Positions 36,001 to 44,239 of a stretch of DNA of 64,000 nt are shown here, in pieces; the stretch's first letter is position 1; each line of letters begins with the position of its first letter. The position numbers and the translations under genes are program-made. The stretch comes from Actinopolyspora erythraea (GTDB taxonomy: Bacteria > Actinomycetota > Actinomycetes > Mycobacteriales > Pseudonocardiaceae), in contig NZ_CP022752.1 in assembly GCF_002263515.1 (NCBI RefSeq), positions 744,001 to 808,000 on the forward strand, read 5' to 3'. Below the pieces are notes generated by a model. The model did not search any database. It worked only from the letters and a program-made list of their open reading frames with translations, and was not told the origin of the DNA.

Positions 36001-36768
36001 TCATGACTCGGGAGCCTCCCGCTCGGCCGGGGCGCCGTCCGTCGGTTCCCCGGCGTTCGTGCTGGTGAACATCGCGCGCAGGTCCCGCTCGGTGGTCCGG
36101 AGGTGCCTGCGCATCGCCTCGGCGGCTCCGCCGGGATCGCGTTCCCGGACCCGTTCGAGCACCTCGCGGTGCTGCTCGACCGCGTCGGCGTGCGAACCGC
36201 CCAGTCTCAGGTGACCCCGGTAGCTCGTGATCATACTGTCGCGCAGACTGCCCGCCAGCGCCTCGATGAGCAGCGCCAGCATCCGATTCCCCGAAGCGCG
36301 TGCCAGCAGTTCGTGGAACCGTAGGTCCGCCTCGTGGTACTCGGCCGCGTCCTCGGCGCGCTCCATGGCCCGGATCGCCATCTCCATCGCGGACACCTCG
36401 CTCGACCCCGCGTTGTTCGCGGCGAGTGTGCTGGTCTGGGTCTCCAGTCCGTGCCTGACTTCGAGCAGTTCGAAGGCCGATCCAGGGTTGCGGCGGAGCA
36501 GGGTGCTGAAGAAGTCCCCGATCTGATCCCCGCCGGGTGTGGTGACCCGGGGGCGCCGTCCCTTCCGGATCTCCACCAGGCCTCGTGCCCGCAGGGAGCG
36601 GATCGCCTCTCGCACGGTCAGCCTGCTCACTCCCAGCCGGGTCGCCAGCTCCGACTCGGAGGGCAGCAGCTCGCCGACCCCGAACCGTTCGAAGATCAGC
36701 TCTTCGAGCTCGGTGGCGGCGTCCCGACGTCCGGCGGGGTCCGGCTCGCCGTGCTCGGGCTCGCTCAT
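36001..36768 (-). CDS. FadR/GntR-family regulator of the galactonate cluster
   Basis: 255 residues. The GntR winged helix is LEELIFERFGVGELLPSESE then LATRLGVSRLTVREAIRSLR and RGLVEIRKGR. The C-terminal FCD domain is all-helical, with metal-site residues in EADLRFHELLARASGN and VEQHREVLERV. It plays the role of DgoR, the galactonate-responsive repressor. ATG 36768 has GAGGA at six bases; ATG 36798 is an alternative without a good site. It heads the leftward operon and is divergent from the SDR remnant and dgoD across two short palindromes. Confidence 0.9.
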   Translation of the reverse strand: MSEPEHGEPDPAGRRDAATELEELIFERFGVGELLPSESELATRLGVSRLTVREAIRSLRARGLVEIRKGRRPRVTTPGGDQIGDFFSTLLRRNPGSAFELLEVRHGLETQTSTLAANNAGSSEVSAMEMAIRAMERAEDAAEYHEADLRFHELLARASGNRMLALLIEALAGSLRDSMITSYRGHLRLGGSHADAVEQHREVLERVRERDPGGAAEAMRRHLRTTERDLRAMFTSTNAGEPTDGAPAEREAPES

Positions 36769-36828
36769 CCGTGTCCTCGGGGTGTCGCTGCTCGGCATCC
36801 GCCGAGTATCCCCGGCGTTCGGAACGGA

Positions 36829-36845
36829 AACCTATCAGATAGGTT
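36829..36845. promoter_or_regulatory. Palindrome AACCTATC-A-GATAGGTT, probable FadR/DgoR operator
   Basis: A perfect eight-base dyad with a single central base, 61 bases before the fadR start in the divergent region. FadR-family proteins bind short palindromes of this kind. A weaker relative sits at 36965-36973. Confidence 0.7.
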
Positions 36846-36964
36846 CCTCGTGCGACAGGGCCAGCACGAGTTGACCCTGTCGGCGAATGACCGGTTAAGA
36901 CCAGCCGATTAGCCCAATGATCACCCTTATATTGCTCCGATCGAGCCGTTGACGTCGATTCACC

Positions 36965-36973
36965 TGTCAGACA
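36965..36973. promoter_or_regulatory. Short palindrome TGTC-A-GACA in the same divergent region
   Basis: TGTCAGACA is preceded by CACC and shares the CCTrTCAGAyA pattern with the stronger palindrome at 36829. It lies about 56 bases before the SDR remnant start and may control the rightward transcript to dgoD. Confidence 0.45.
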
Positions 36974-37028
36974 AAATCCCTCGCTCGATTCGGTGCCGTC
37001 CGGCAGGGGAGAGGAGCACGCGGAATCG

Positions 37029-37211
37029 ATGAACCGGTTCGAAGGCAGGGTCGCGGTGCTCACCGGAGCGGCGCACGGCATCGGTGCCGCCACGGCCCGG
37101 CGGTTGGCCGCGGGAGGCGCCACCGCCGTGCTCTCCTCCGACGCCTCCTTCGCGACCGGGGCGGAGCTGCCGGTGGACGGCGGTTGGCTGGTCGCCAAGG
37201 ACTCGGCCTGA
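37029..37211 (+). pseudogene. Short-chain dehydrogenase with a large internal in-frame deletion
   Basis: 60 codons join the first 34 residues of an SDR (NRFEGRVAVLTGAAHGIGAA, the NAD(P) loop TGxxxGIG) directly to its last 26 or so (LSSDASFATGAELPVDGGWL, the usual terminal strand). About 190 residues including NNAG, the catalytic Ser and YxxxK are gone, without loss of frame. The intact enzyme would have begun the oxidative pathway, probably as a sugar (galactose) dehydrogenase feeding the lactonase at 35027. The remnant cannot be an active dehydrogenase. Confidence 0.8.
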
Positions 37212-37354
37212 CCGGGCGAGCTGGCCACGACGTCGGCTCGCCCCGGACCTCCCGCTCGGCGCCGGGGCGTTCGGGGCCGGAGCGGGCGGAAGCTCCGCCG
37301 GCGACAGCCCGCCGGGGTGCGACGGGAAACTTCGAGGAGAGGAGCACCACGAAC

Positions 37355-38500
37355 ATGCGAATCACGGGGTTGGAGACCTTCCCGGTCCCGCCGCGCTGGC
37401 TGTTTCTGAAGGTGTCCACCGACGAGGGGGTCGCGGGCTGGGGCGAGCCGGTGGTGGAAGGACGGGCCCACACGGTCGCGGCTGCCGTCGAGGAGCTGTC
37501 CGAACTGCTGGTGGGGCGTGATCCGCTGGCCATCGAGGATCACTGGCAGGTGATGACCAAGGGCGGTTTCTACCGCGGTGGTCCGGTGCTCTCCAGCGCC
37601 GTGGCCGGTATCGATCAGGCGCTGTGGGACATCGCGGGCAAGACCCGCGGCGTTCCGGTCCACCGCCTGCTCGGCGGTCCGGTGCGGGAGCGCGTGAGGG
37701 TCTACCAGTGGATCGGCGGTGACGAGCCCTCCGACGTGGCCGAGGCGGCCGCCGAACAGGTCGAGGCCGGTTTCACCGCCGTGAAGATGAACGGCAGCGG
37801 CCGGATGCGGCACATCGACACACCGGCCGAGCTGGACGCGGTGGTCGACCGCGTGGCGGCGGTGCGGGAGATCCTCGGCGACGAGCGCGACGTGGCGGTG
37901 GACTTCCACGGTCGGTGCTCCACCGCGATGAGCCGCAGGGTGCTGCCCCGGTTGGAGCCGCTCTCCCCGATGTTCGTCGAGGAACCGGTGCTGCCCGAGA
38001 ACACCGCCAAGGTGCGCGACGTCGTCACCTCCACCTCCGTTCCCATCGCGCTGGGGGAGAGGTTGTTCTCCCGCTGGGACTTCCGCGACGTGCTGGGCTC
38101 GGGGATCGCGGTGGCCCAGCCCGACCTGTCACACGCGGGAGGGATCTCGGAGGTGCGCCGGATCGCGGCGATGGCCGAGGCGCACGACGTGACGCTGGCA
38201 CCGCACTGCCCACTGGGGCCGCTGGCGCTGGCCGCGAGCCTGCAGGTCGCCTTCGCGACCCCCAACTTCCTGATCCAGGAGCAGAGCCGGGGGATCCACT
38301 ACAACGTGGGGTCCGACCTGTTGGACTACCTGGTGGATCCGAGTCCGTTCCGGTTCGACGGGGGAGAGGTCGCGGCCCCGCCGGGGCCCGGCCTCGGAGT
38401 CGAGATCGACGAGTCCAAGGTGCGCGAGGCGGCCGAGAACGGGCACCGCTGGCGTTCACCGGTCTGGCGGCACCCGGACGGCGCCTTCGCCGAGTGGTGA
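37355..38500 (+). CDS. dgoD: D-galactonate dehydratase
   Basis: 381 residues of the enolase superfamily, close over its length to E. coli DgoD as I recall it. Visible features are TDEGVAGWGEPVVEGRA, the conserved GGFYRGGPVLSSAVAGIDQA, base-bearing DFHGR near residue 187, the metal ligands in FVEEPVL, ALGERLFSRWDF, and catalytic-His APHCPLGPLALAA, then VEIDESKV and the terminal WRHPDGAFAEW. It dehydrates D-galactonate to 2-keto-3-deoxygalactonate. The ATG follows GGAGAGGAG. It is read away from fadR and downstream of the SDR remnant. Confidence 0.94.
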   Translation: MRITGLETFPVPPRWLFLKVSTDEGVAGWGEPVVEGRAHTVAAAVEELSELLVGRDPLAIEDHWQVMTKGGFYRGGPVLSSAVAGIDQALWDIAGKTRGVPVHRLLGGPVRERVRVYQWIGGDEPSDVAEAAAEQVEAGFTAVKMNGSGRMRHIDTPAELDAVVDRVAAVREILGDERDVAVDFHGRCSTAMSRRVLPRLEPLSPMFVEEPVLPENTAKVRDVVTSTSVPIALGERLFSRWDFRDVLGSGIAVAQPDLSHAGGISEVRRIAAMAEAHDVTLAPHCPLGPLALAASLQVAFATPNFLIQEQSRGIHYNVGSDLLDYLVDPSPFRFDGGEVAAPPGPGLGVEIDESKVREAAENGHRWRSPVWRHPDGAFAEW

Positions 38501-38526
38501 TCCCCGCAGCGGGGATCGGTGTGGAC

Positions 38527-40560
38527 TCACCCCACCCGGAACGTCCGCGAGGTCCCGGAGAAGGGGGTGATCTCCCCGCCCACCGCCTTGGCGTCGCCGT
38601 GGTGCACGATGCGGTACTCGCCCCCGGCCGCCTCCGCCGGGATCGTCCACGTGACGGTCGCGGTCGAGGCCGCGACTCCACGTCGGGCCCAGTGGTAGGC
38701 GGTGGACCAGTCACCGTCGTCGGCCACGGTCACCCAGCCGTCCGCCGAACGGCGTTGTACCAGCAGGTAGCTGCCGTCCCGGTGCAGGTCGTTGTTGGGG
38801 TGCGCCGAGGCGAACACCACGCGCGCCGTCCCACCGCGCCGGTAGTGCCCCTCGGGTTGTTCCAGCACCTCGCCGAACTCCCGGCCCAGCGGTGGGGAGT
38901 CGAACACGACCCCGGGTTGCAGCCGCACCCGACCGCCGCGCGGGTTCCCGGCGGGGGAAGGCCCCCGTGCGGTCTCCTCACCGGAGGCCATGTCGGCCGC
39001 GATCCTGGCCGACTCCTGCTGGTAGGCGGGCAGCGACCACCTCCCGAACATGGTGTGCCCGCCCTCGTACGCCTGCTGGTCGTACTCCTCCGGGGTGGTC
39101 AGGTAACCGGCGTAGTCGTTCGCGTATCCCGCCACCACGACGTCGGTGGGAGCGGCCCCGAGCTCGGCTGCGACAGTGCGGCGCAGCCGCAGGCCGCCGA
39201 CGATGCTGACCTCCTGCGGGATGCCGAGCAGGTACAGCGTGCCCAGGCGGACCAGCTGGATCGGCAGGATCCTGGGCACCCAGCCCATCGCGCCCACCGG
39301 CAACAGGATCTCTTTCGGTGCCTGGCGTTCCCGCAGTCGCGGGGATGCCTGGTACAGCGCCCCGCTGATCGTGCCGAAGAACGGGTTGTTGCCCGCCCCC
39401 TCCTCGAAGATCGAGGGACCGGGACCGTCCTCGGCCCCCGCCGCGAACGAGGCACCCAGGGCCGCCGCGCAGGTCCGGTGTGGACTCCCGTCGCCGGTGA
39501 ACCCCGGGGTCACGGTCGTGTTCGACATGTCCACGTAGGAGATCCGGCAGTCGATGCCTCCGCGCACCGCCCTGTTGGCTCCCGTCAGCAGCCGGGCGGC
39601 GGCGGTGTACTGGCGGTCGCCGATGATCCGCGTGTTGGCGAACTCGTCCTCGGTGGGACCGGTGCCGGGGCGCAGTTCGAGGTTCGGCGACATGTCGGCG
39701 GCGTTGGACTGCGCGAACGCGGCCACGAAGCCGGGATCGCCCGCGCGGTAGTCGGCCCCAGCGACCTCGCGTTCCCACCGGTAGGCGGCGTAGCCCTTGT
39801 TGTCGCCGCTGATGAGCGTGTTGTCCGGACTGAGGCTGGTGCCGTGGGTGGCGAACCAGTTGATCACGCCCACCGGGCGCCCGCCGCGTTCGAAGCTCAG
39901 CAGGACCGTGGTGGGGTCCACGGCGCGGGGGAAGTGCCGCTTGTCCGCTGCCGGGTTGCGGTCGAAGGCGGCGCGGGAGCGGTTCACGCTGGCGTCGGTG
40001 AGCTCGCCGTGCCCGACGCGGAGGTCGCCGGGGGCTAGGTCGGCCTCGGCGCGTTCGATCGATTCGGTGATGCCCGCGACCAGCGCCTCGAAGGTCGCGG
40101 GCTGGAATCCCAGCGTGGTGACGTTGTAGAGGGTGTGGCAGGAGAACCCACCCGGGCCAGCGTGGGTGTGCGTGGCGGTCAGCAGCACGTTGTGCTCGCC
40201 GTAGCGGTTTCCGTGGCGTCGTGCCAGCCGCTCCAGCACGGCGCGCCGGACGGCTCCGAAGATCATCCCGGTGTCCACCGTCACCACGGTCACCCTGCGC
40301 TCGGGCGCGTCGTGCTCGGCTATGACGAAGGCGCGTGCGCGCTGCCGCTGGTGGATTCCCGTGGTGCGCTGCGCCAGGCGGGCGTAGCCCATCATGCCGT
40401 TCTCGGCGGGTTGTCCCGTCACGTCGCCGATACCGCGCCCCAGCAGGTAGCGCTCCCGGTCGGACTCGGCCCGGCCGGGGACGCGGGACGACGCCGCCAG
40501 CAGCGCGGCGAGGCCGCCCTGGAGCACGGGGCGTCTACCGACTGCGCTTCCGCTGCCCAT
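38527..40560 (-). CDS. Neutral/alkaline ceramidase, probably secreted
   Basis: 677 residues. The N-terminus GRRPVLQGGLAALLAAS looks like a Tat-type signal. Zinc-site segments are LLTATHTHAGPGG (about 130-142) and NWFATHGTS; the nucleophilic serine lies in NAADMSPNL. A C-terminal immunoglobulin-like domain is present from about 540 (VVFDSPPLGREFGEVL onward). Neutral ceramidases hydrolyse ceramide to sphingosine and fatty acid outside the cell. Substrates in nature are probably host or environmental sphingolipids. It converges on dgoD with 26 bases between stops and seems monocistronic. Confidence 0.9.
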   Translation of the reverse strand: MGSGSAVGRRPVLQGGLAALLAASSRVPGRAESDRERYLLGRGIGDVTGQPAENGMMGYARLAQRTTGIHQRQRARAFVIAEHDAPERRVTVVTVDTGMIFGAVRRAVLERLARRHGNRYGEHNVLLTATHTHAGPGGFSCHTLYNVTTLGFQPATFEALVAGITESIERAEADLAPGDLRVGHGELTDASVNRSRAAFDRNPAADKRHFPRAVDPTTVLLSFERGGRPVGVINWFATHGTSLSPDNTLISGDNKGYAAYRWEREVAGADYRAGDPGFVAAFAQSNAADMSPNLELRPGTGPTEDEFANTRIIGDRQYTAAARLLTGANRAVRGGIDCRISYVDMSNTTVTPGFTGDGSPHRTCAAALGASFAAGAEDGPGPSIFEEGAGNNPFFGTISGALYQASPRLRERQAPKEILLPVGAMGWVPRILPIQLVRLGTLYLLGIPQEVSIVGGLRLRRTVAAELGAAPTDVVVAGYANDYAGYLTTPEEYDQQAYEGGHTMFGRWSLPAYQQESARIAADMASGEETARGPSPAGNPRGGRVRLQPGVVFDSPPLGREFGEVLEQPEGHYRRGGTARVVFASAHPNNDLHRDGSYLLVQRRSADGWVTVADDGDWSTAYHWARRGVAASTATVTWTIPAEAAGGEYRIVHHGDAKAVGGEITPFSGTSRTFRVG

Positions 40561-40770
40561 TCGTCTACCTCCGCACCTGGGGTGGTGCGCGTCACGGTAG
40601 CTCAGCGATCACCAAAAATGAATCGTTCTCAGCTAATGTCCCCCATTGGGAGGACTATTAGAAAATCTTTTTCTTAACTTGGACATGTGGAGGAAAATAT
40701 TGCTTGATATGAGGATTTTGGGGTATTAATTCCTGGAGGCGAGGTAGTCGCGGCCCACAGGAGGCTGAAC

Positions 40771-42141
40771 ATGACCGCACAGCGACTGGCACCGGTCGAA
40801 CACGGCGCCGCCCCCGGCACGGAGACCCCCGGACCGGACGTCGTCGACGAGCTCCGTTCCCGGGTGACCGGTGATCTGCTCGACGTGGTCGTCGATCTCG
40901 ACTCCGGCGAGGGGTGTCGCTTGAGCGACCTGCGGGACGGCACCCGCTATCTCGACATGACGATGTACTTCAGCTCCGCGCCCCTCGGACACGGGCACCC
41001 CGGCCTGCGCACCCCCGAGTTCGAGGCCGCGCTGGTGCGGGCTGGCAGGACCAAACCGGCCAACCCCGACTTCGCGACCGTGGAGCAGGCGCGGTTCGTC
41101 GAGACGCTGCGGCGCGTGTTCGGCGACCCCGAACTGCCGTGGCTGTTCTTCATCGAGGGCGGCGGTCCCGCCGTGGAGAACGCGCTCAAGGTGGCCTTCG
41201 ACTGGAAGACCAAGCACAACGCGCGACGCGGCGTGCCCATGCGCGGTTGCCGGGCGATGCACCTGCGGTGGGCGTTCCACGGGCGAACCGGTTACACGAT
41301 GTCGTTGACCAACACCGATCCCCGGAAGGTGCGTGACTACCCGGCCTTCGACTGGCCGAGGATCCCGAGCCCGGCGGTGGACCCCGGTCCGGACTGGGAC
41401 GAGCCCGAGCTGCTGCCGGTCGAGCGGGACGCGCTCGACGCCGCCGAGGCCGCGTTGACCCGCTACGGCGACGAGATCGCCTGCTTCGTCTACGAACCGA
41501 TCCAGGGCGAGGGCGGGGACCGGCACCTGCGTCCGGCCTTCCTGCGCGAGATGCAGCGGTTGTGCCAGCGGCACCACGTGCTCACCGTCGCCGACGAGGT
41601 CCAGAGCGGCGGGGGAATCACCGGTTTCCCCTGGGCATACCAGGCGCTGGGACTAGAACCGGACCTCGTCGCCTTCGGCAAGCGGCTGCAGGTGTGCGGG
41701 GTCATGGGCGGCAGGCGCGTCAACGACATCGAGGACAACGCCTTCCGCGAACCCAGCAGGATCAGCTCCACCTGGGGCGGCTCCCTCGTCGACATGGTGC
41801 GCGCCACCAGGATCCTCGAAGTGATCGAGTCGGAGGGACTCCTGCACCACGCGGCGCGGATGGGGGAGCTGCTGCTGTCCGAGCTTCGCGGGCTGGCCGC
41901 GGAGTACCCGGAACTGGTTCACGCCCCGCGCGGACGTGGTCTGATGGCGGCGCTGGACTTCCCCGACGGCACGCTGCGGGACAGGGCGACGGCGCTGGCC
42001 AGGCAACACCACCACACCGTCTTCCTGCCCTCCGGGCCGCGCTCGCTGCGGTGGCGTCCCGCGCTGTCGGTGCGCCCCGACGAGATCACCGACGCGGTGG
42101 TCGCGCTGCGCGCGACGCTGCGGGAGCTGTCCCCGCGGTGA
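40771..42141 (+). CDS. lat: L-lysine 6-aminotransferase
   Basis: 456 residues of class III PLP aminotransferase matching lysine epsilon-aminotransferase rather than ornithine or GABA enzymes: FFIEGGGPAVENALKVAFDW, AFHGRTGYTMSLTNTDP, YEPIQGEGGDRHLR, ADEVQSG and Schiff-base Lys304 in AFGKRLQVCGVMGG. It converts lysine to 2-aminoadipate semialdehyde, a step of lysine catabolism and of beta-lactam precursor supply. No dehydrogenase, beta-lactam or Lrp-type regulator gene is adjacent. The upstream region (40608-40735) is strikingly AT-rich with AGGAGG before the ATG. Confidence 0.9.
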   Translation: MTAQRLAPVEHGAAPGTETPGPDVVDELRSRVTGDLLDVVVDLDSGEGCRLSDLRDGTRYLDMTMYFSSAPLGHGHPGLRTPEFEAALVRAGRTKPANPDFATVEQARFVETLRRVFGDPELPWLFFIEGGGPAVENALKVAFDWKTKHNARRGVPMRGCRAMHLRWAFHGRTGYTMSLTNTDPRKVRDYPAFDWPRIPSPAVDPGPDWDEPELLPVERDALDAAEAALTRYGDEIACFVYEPIQGEGGDRHLRPAFLREMQRLCQRHHVLTVADEVQSGGGITGFPWAYQALGLEPDLVAFGKRLQVCGVMGGRRVNDIEDNAFREPSRISSTWGGSLVDMVRATRILEVIESEGLLHHAARMGELLLSELRGLAAEYPELVHAPRGRGLMAALDFPDGTLRDRATALARQHHHTVFLPSGPRSLRWRPALSVRPDEITDAVVALRATLRELSPR

Positions 42142-42184
42142 GTCCCCACGGTGGAACCGGCGTGCGCGGCGGGGAGCGGTGAGG

Positions 42185-42787
42185 TCAGATCCAGCCCTCC
42201 TCCCAGGCACGGCGAGCGGCCTCGTGCCTGGTCTCGGCGCCCAGTTTGCTCATCGCGGCGGAGAGGTAGTTGCGGACCGTCCCCGGGGCCAGGTGCACCC
42301 GCCCGGCGATGGTGTTGATCGAGGCCCCGTGCTGGGTGTGCCGCAGCAGTTCGATCTCGCGCTCACCGAGTGGGCAGTCCCCCTCGGTGAGCGCGCTGGC
42401 GGCTATCTCCGAGTCGACGTAGCGCCCGCCGCCGTGGACGTCGCGAAGGATGGCCGCGAGCTTGCTCGCCGGTGTCGTCTTCGGCACGAAACCGCGCACC
42501 CCAGCGCTCAACGCGCGCTTGAGCACTCCCGGCCTGGCGTGCCTGGTGACCAGTACCACCGGGGTCGCCGTGCCGCGTGAGATCTCGGCCGTGGCCTCGA
42601 CACCGTCCAGTTCGGGCATCTCCAGGTCCAGCACGGCCACGTCGGGGCGTTCGCGCGAGACGGCCTCGACCGCCTCGGTGCCGTTGCTGGCCTGCGCGAG
42701 GACCTCGATGTCGCTTTCCAGGTCGAGCAGCGCCGCCATGGCGCCGCGGATCAGGTCCTCGTCGTCGGCCAGCACGACACCGATCAT
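42185..42787 (-). CDS. NarL/FixJ-type response regulator
   Basis: 200 residues. The receiver has acidic LADDE, phospho-acceptor Asp in VAVLDLEMPELDG, VTRHA and the lysine in FVPKTTP. The C-terminal LuxR-type HTH is LGEREIELLRHTQHGASINT then IAGRVHLAPGTVRNYLSAAM. It is encoded 96 bases beyond the histidine kinase gene on the same strand and probably controls the divergent ABC exporter. Confidence 0.92.
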   Translation of the reverse strand: MIGVVLADDEDLIRGAMAALLDLESDIEVLAQASNGTEAVEAVSRERPDVAVLDLEMPELDGVEATAEISRGTATPVVLVTRHARPGVLKRALSAGVRGFVPKTTPASKLAAILRDVHGGGRYVDSEIAASALTEGDCPLGEREIELLRHTQHGASINTIAGRVHLAPGTVRNYLSAAMSKLGAETRHEAARRAWEEGWI

Positions 42788-42882
42788 GCTCGGGCGTCCT
42801 TTCGGAGTGCCGTTTCGCGTCGGGTGCCCGGGCCGTTCGTGCCGTTCGGCTCCGGCGCGGCCGAGCGGGCCGCGAGGAGACC

Positions 42883-44070
42883 TCAACCCTCCCCGGGCGC
42901 CGGGGCGTGACCGACCAGTTCGAACCACTCGCCACGGCGTTCTGCCGTGACACTGCCGTGCATCGGGTCGAAGCGGTCCCGCAGTCCGGCGATGCCCGAC
43001 CCGGCGTCCTGCCCCGATCCGTCCCCGGCCCCATCGTTGCACAGTCTCACCGAGATGCCGTCGGTGTCGTCGATGCGCAACTCGCACCGCCGCGCACCGC
43101 TGTGCCGGAGGATGTTGGTGGTTCCCTCGCGCACCACGGCGGCGAACAGCGGTTGCAGCGGTGGAGGTACCGAAGCGCTGCTGCCCTCGACGGTCGTTTC
43201 GATGCTCGCCGCCCGGAGGATGCGTACCGCGTTGTTCAACTCGGTGGACAGGTCGCTGCGCCGGTAACCGTGCACGAGCTCGCGGGTCTCCCGCAGCGCC
43301 CGCCGTGCCGTTTCGGCGATCTCGGCCGTCTCGGAGCGGGCGGCGGTGCTGTCGCTGTCGACCATGCGTTCGGCCAGTTCAGCCTTCAGCGCGATCACCT
43401 GCAGGTGATGCCCCTGCACGTCGTGCAGTTCGCTGGCGAACCTCAGCCGCTCCCGGGCCACGGCCAGTTCCGCCTCCGTGCCGCGGGCCCGGTCGAGCTC
43501 GCACACCACGTCCCAGGTCCAGCCCTGCACCAGCAGCACGATCACGGTCATCGCCGTCAGAAGCGCCGCGTAGCCCGCCGTGACCGGGACGAACTCCCCG
43601 TGCCCCGTCACCACCACGCTCGTGCTCGCGACCCCGGCCGTCAGCGCCGTGCAGCCGCAGCCCATCCACCAGCGGTGCTCACGTCGCGACCCCGTCACGA
43701 TCGCCGCCGCGAACAGGGCGGGCAGCAGGCTGAACAGCAGGAACGCGGGGATCTCCCGGGTGGTCACGTAGCCCAGCACGATCAGCGACGCGGCGAAGCC
43801 CGTCGTGATCCGCACCGGTTCCGGAACCCCGGCGCCCATGCCGCGCATGATCACCCGGCACGCCCGGGTTCCCTCCACCGCGATGATCAGTACGGCCGCC
43901 GTCAGCACCGCCAGCTCGACGTTGTTGTAGATCCCCGACACCCGGCCGTGGGCCAGATTGACGATCGCGAGCAGGCAGCAGACCGACGCGGTCGGCATCA
44001 CCGCCCACCAGGTGTAGCGGTGCACCCGGCGCACTCGTGACGCGCTGTTGTCGCAAGCACTGGAGTTCAC
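42883..44070 (-). CDS. DesK/NarX-type sensor histidine kinase
   Basis: 395 residues from GTG 44070 (a longer start at 44109 is possible). Five or six membrane helices occupy the first 180 residues (for example VELAVLTAAVLIIAVEG and FAASLIVLGYVTT). HisKA_3 then carries the phospho-His in FASELHDVQGHHLQVIALK, and the ATPase domain has VREGTTNILRHSGA and GSGIAGLRDRF. No large external domain is present, so the signal is probably sensed in the membrane, as in DesK-like systems that guard against membrane or antibiotic stress. It is divergent from the ABC transporter. Confidence 0.9.
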   Translation of the reverse strand: MNSSACDNSASRVRRVHRYTWWAVMPTASVCCLLAIVNLAHGRVSGIYNNVELAVLTAAVLIIAVEGTRACRVIMRGMGAGVPEPVRITTGFAASLIVLGYVTTREIPAFLLFSLLPALFAAAIVTGSRREHRWWMGCGCTALTAGVASTSVVVTGHGEFVPVTAGYAALLTAMTVIVLLVQGWTWDVVCELDRARGTEAELAVARERLRFASELHDVQGHHLQVIALKAELAERMVDSDSTAARSETAEIAETARRALRETRELVHGYRRSDLSTELNNAVRILRAASIETTVEGSSASVPPPLQPLFAAVVREGTTNILRHSGARRCELRIDDTDGISVRLCNDGAGDGSGQDAGSGIAGLRDRFDPMHGSVTAERRGEWFELVGHAPAPGEG

Positions 44071-44239
44071 TCCGGCAGCATCCCCGATCCACCCGCGAGC
44101 GGCACACACCGCGCCGTGATTCGGGTGCGGTCGTCACGTGCCTCGATGACGGATGTCATCACCTCGGCCACCACCGTCACCGACACCGGTGACCGTTGTT
44201 CCTACCGCACCGTCCCCGGTGGGCAGCAGGCTCGTGGGC

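Noticed and set aside
35027..37909. 960-codon open frame on the minus strand spanning lactonase to dgoD
   Set aside because: Only its last 297 codons are the SMP-30 lactonase; the rest is antisense or out of frame to FadR and DgoD.
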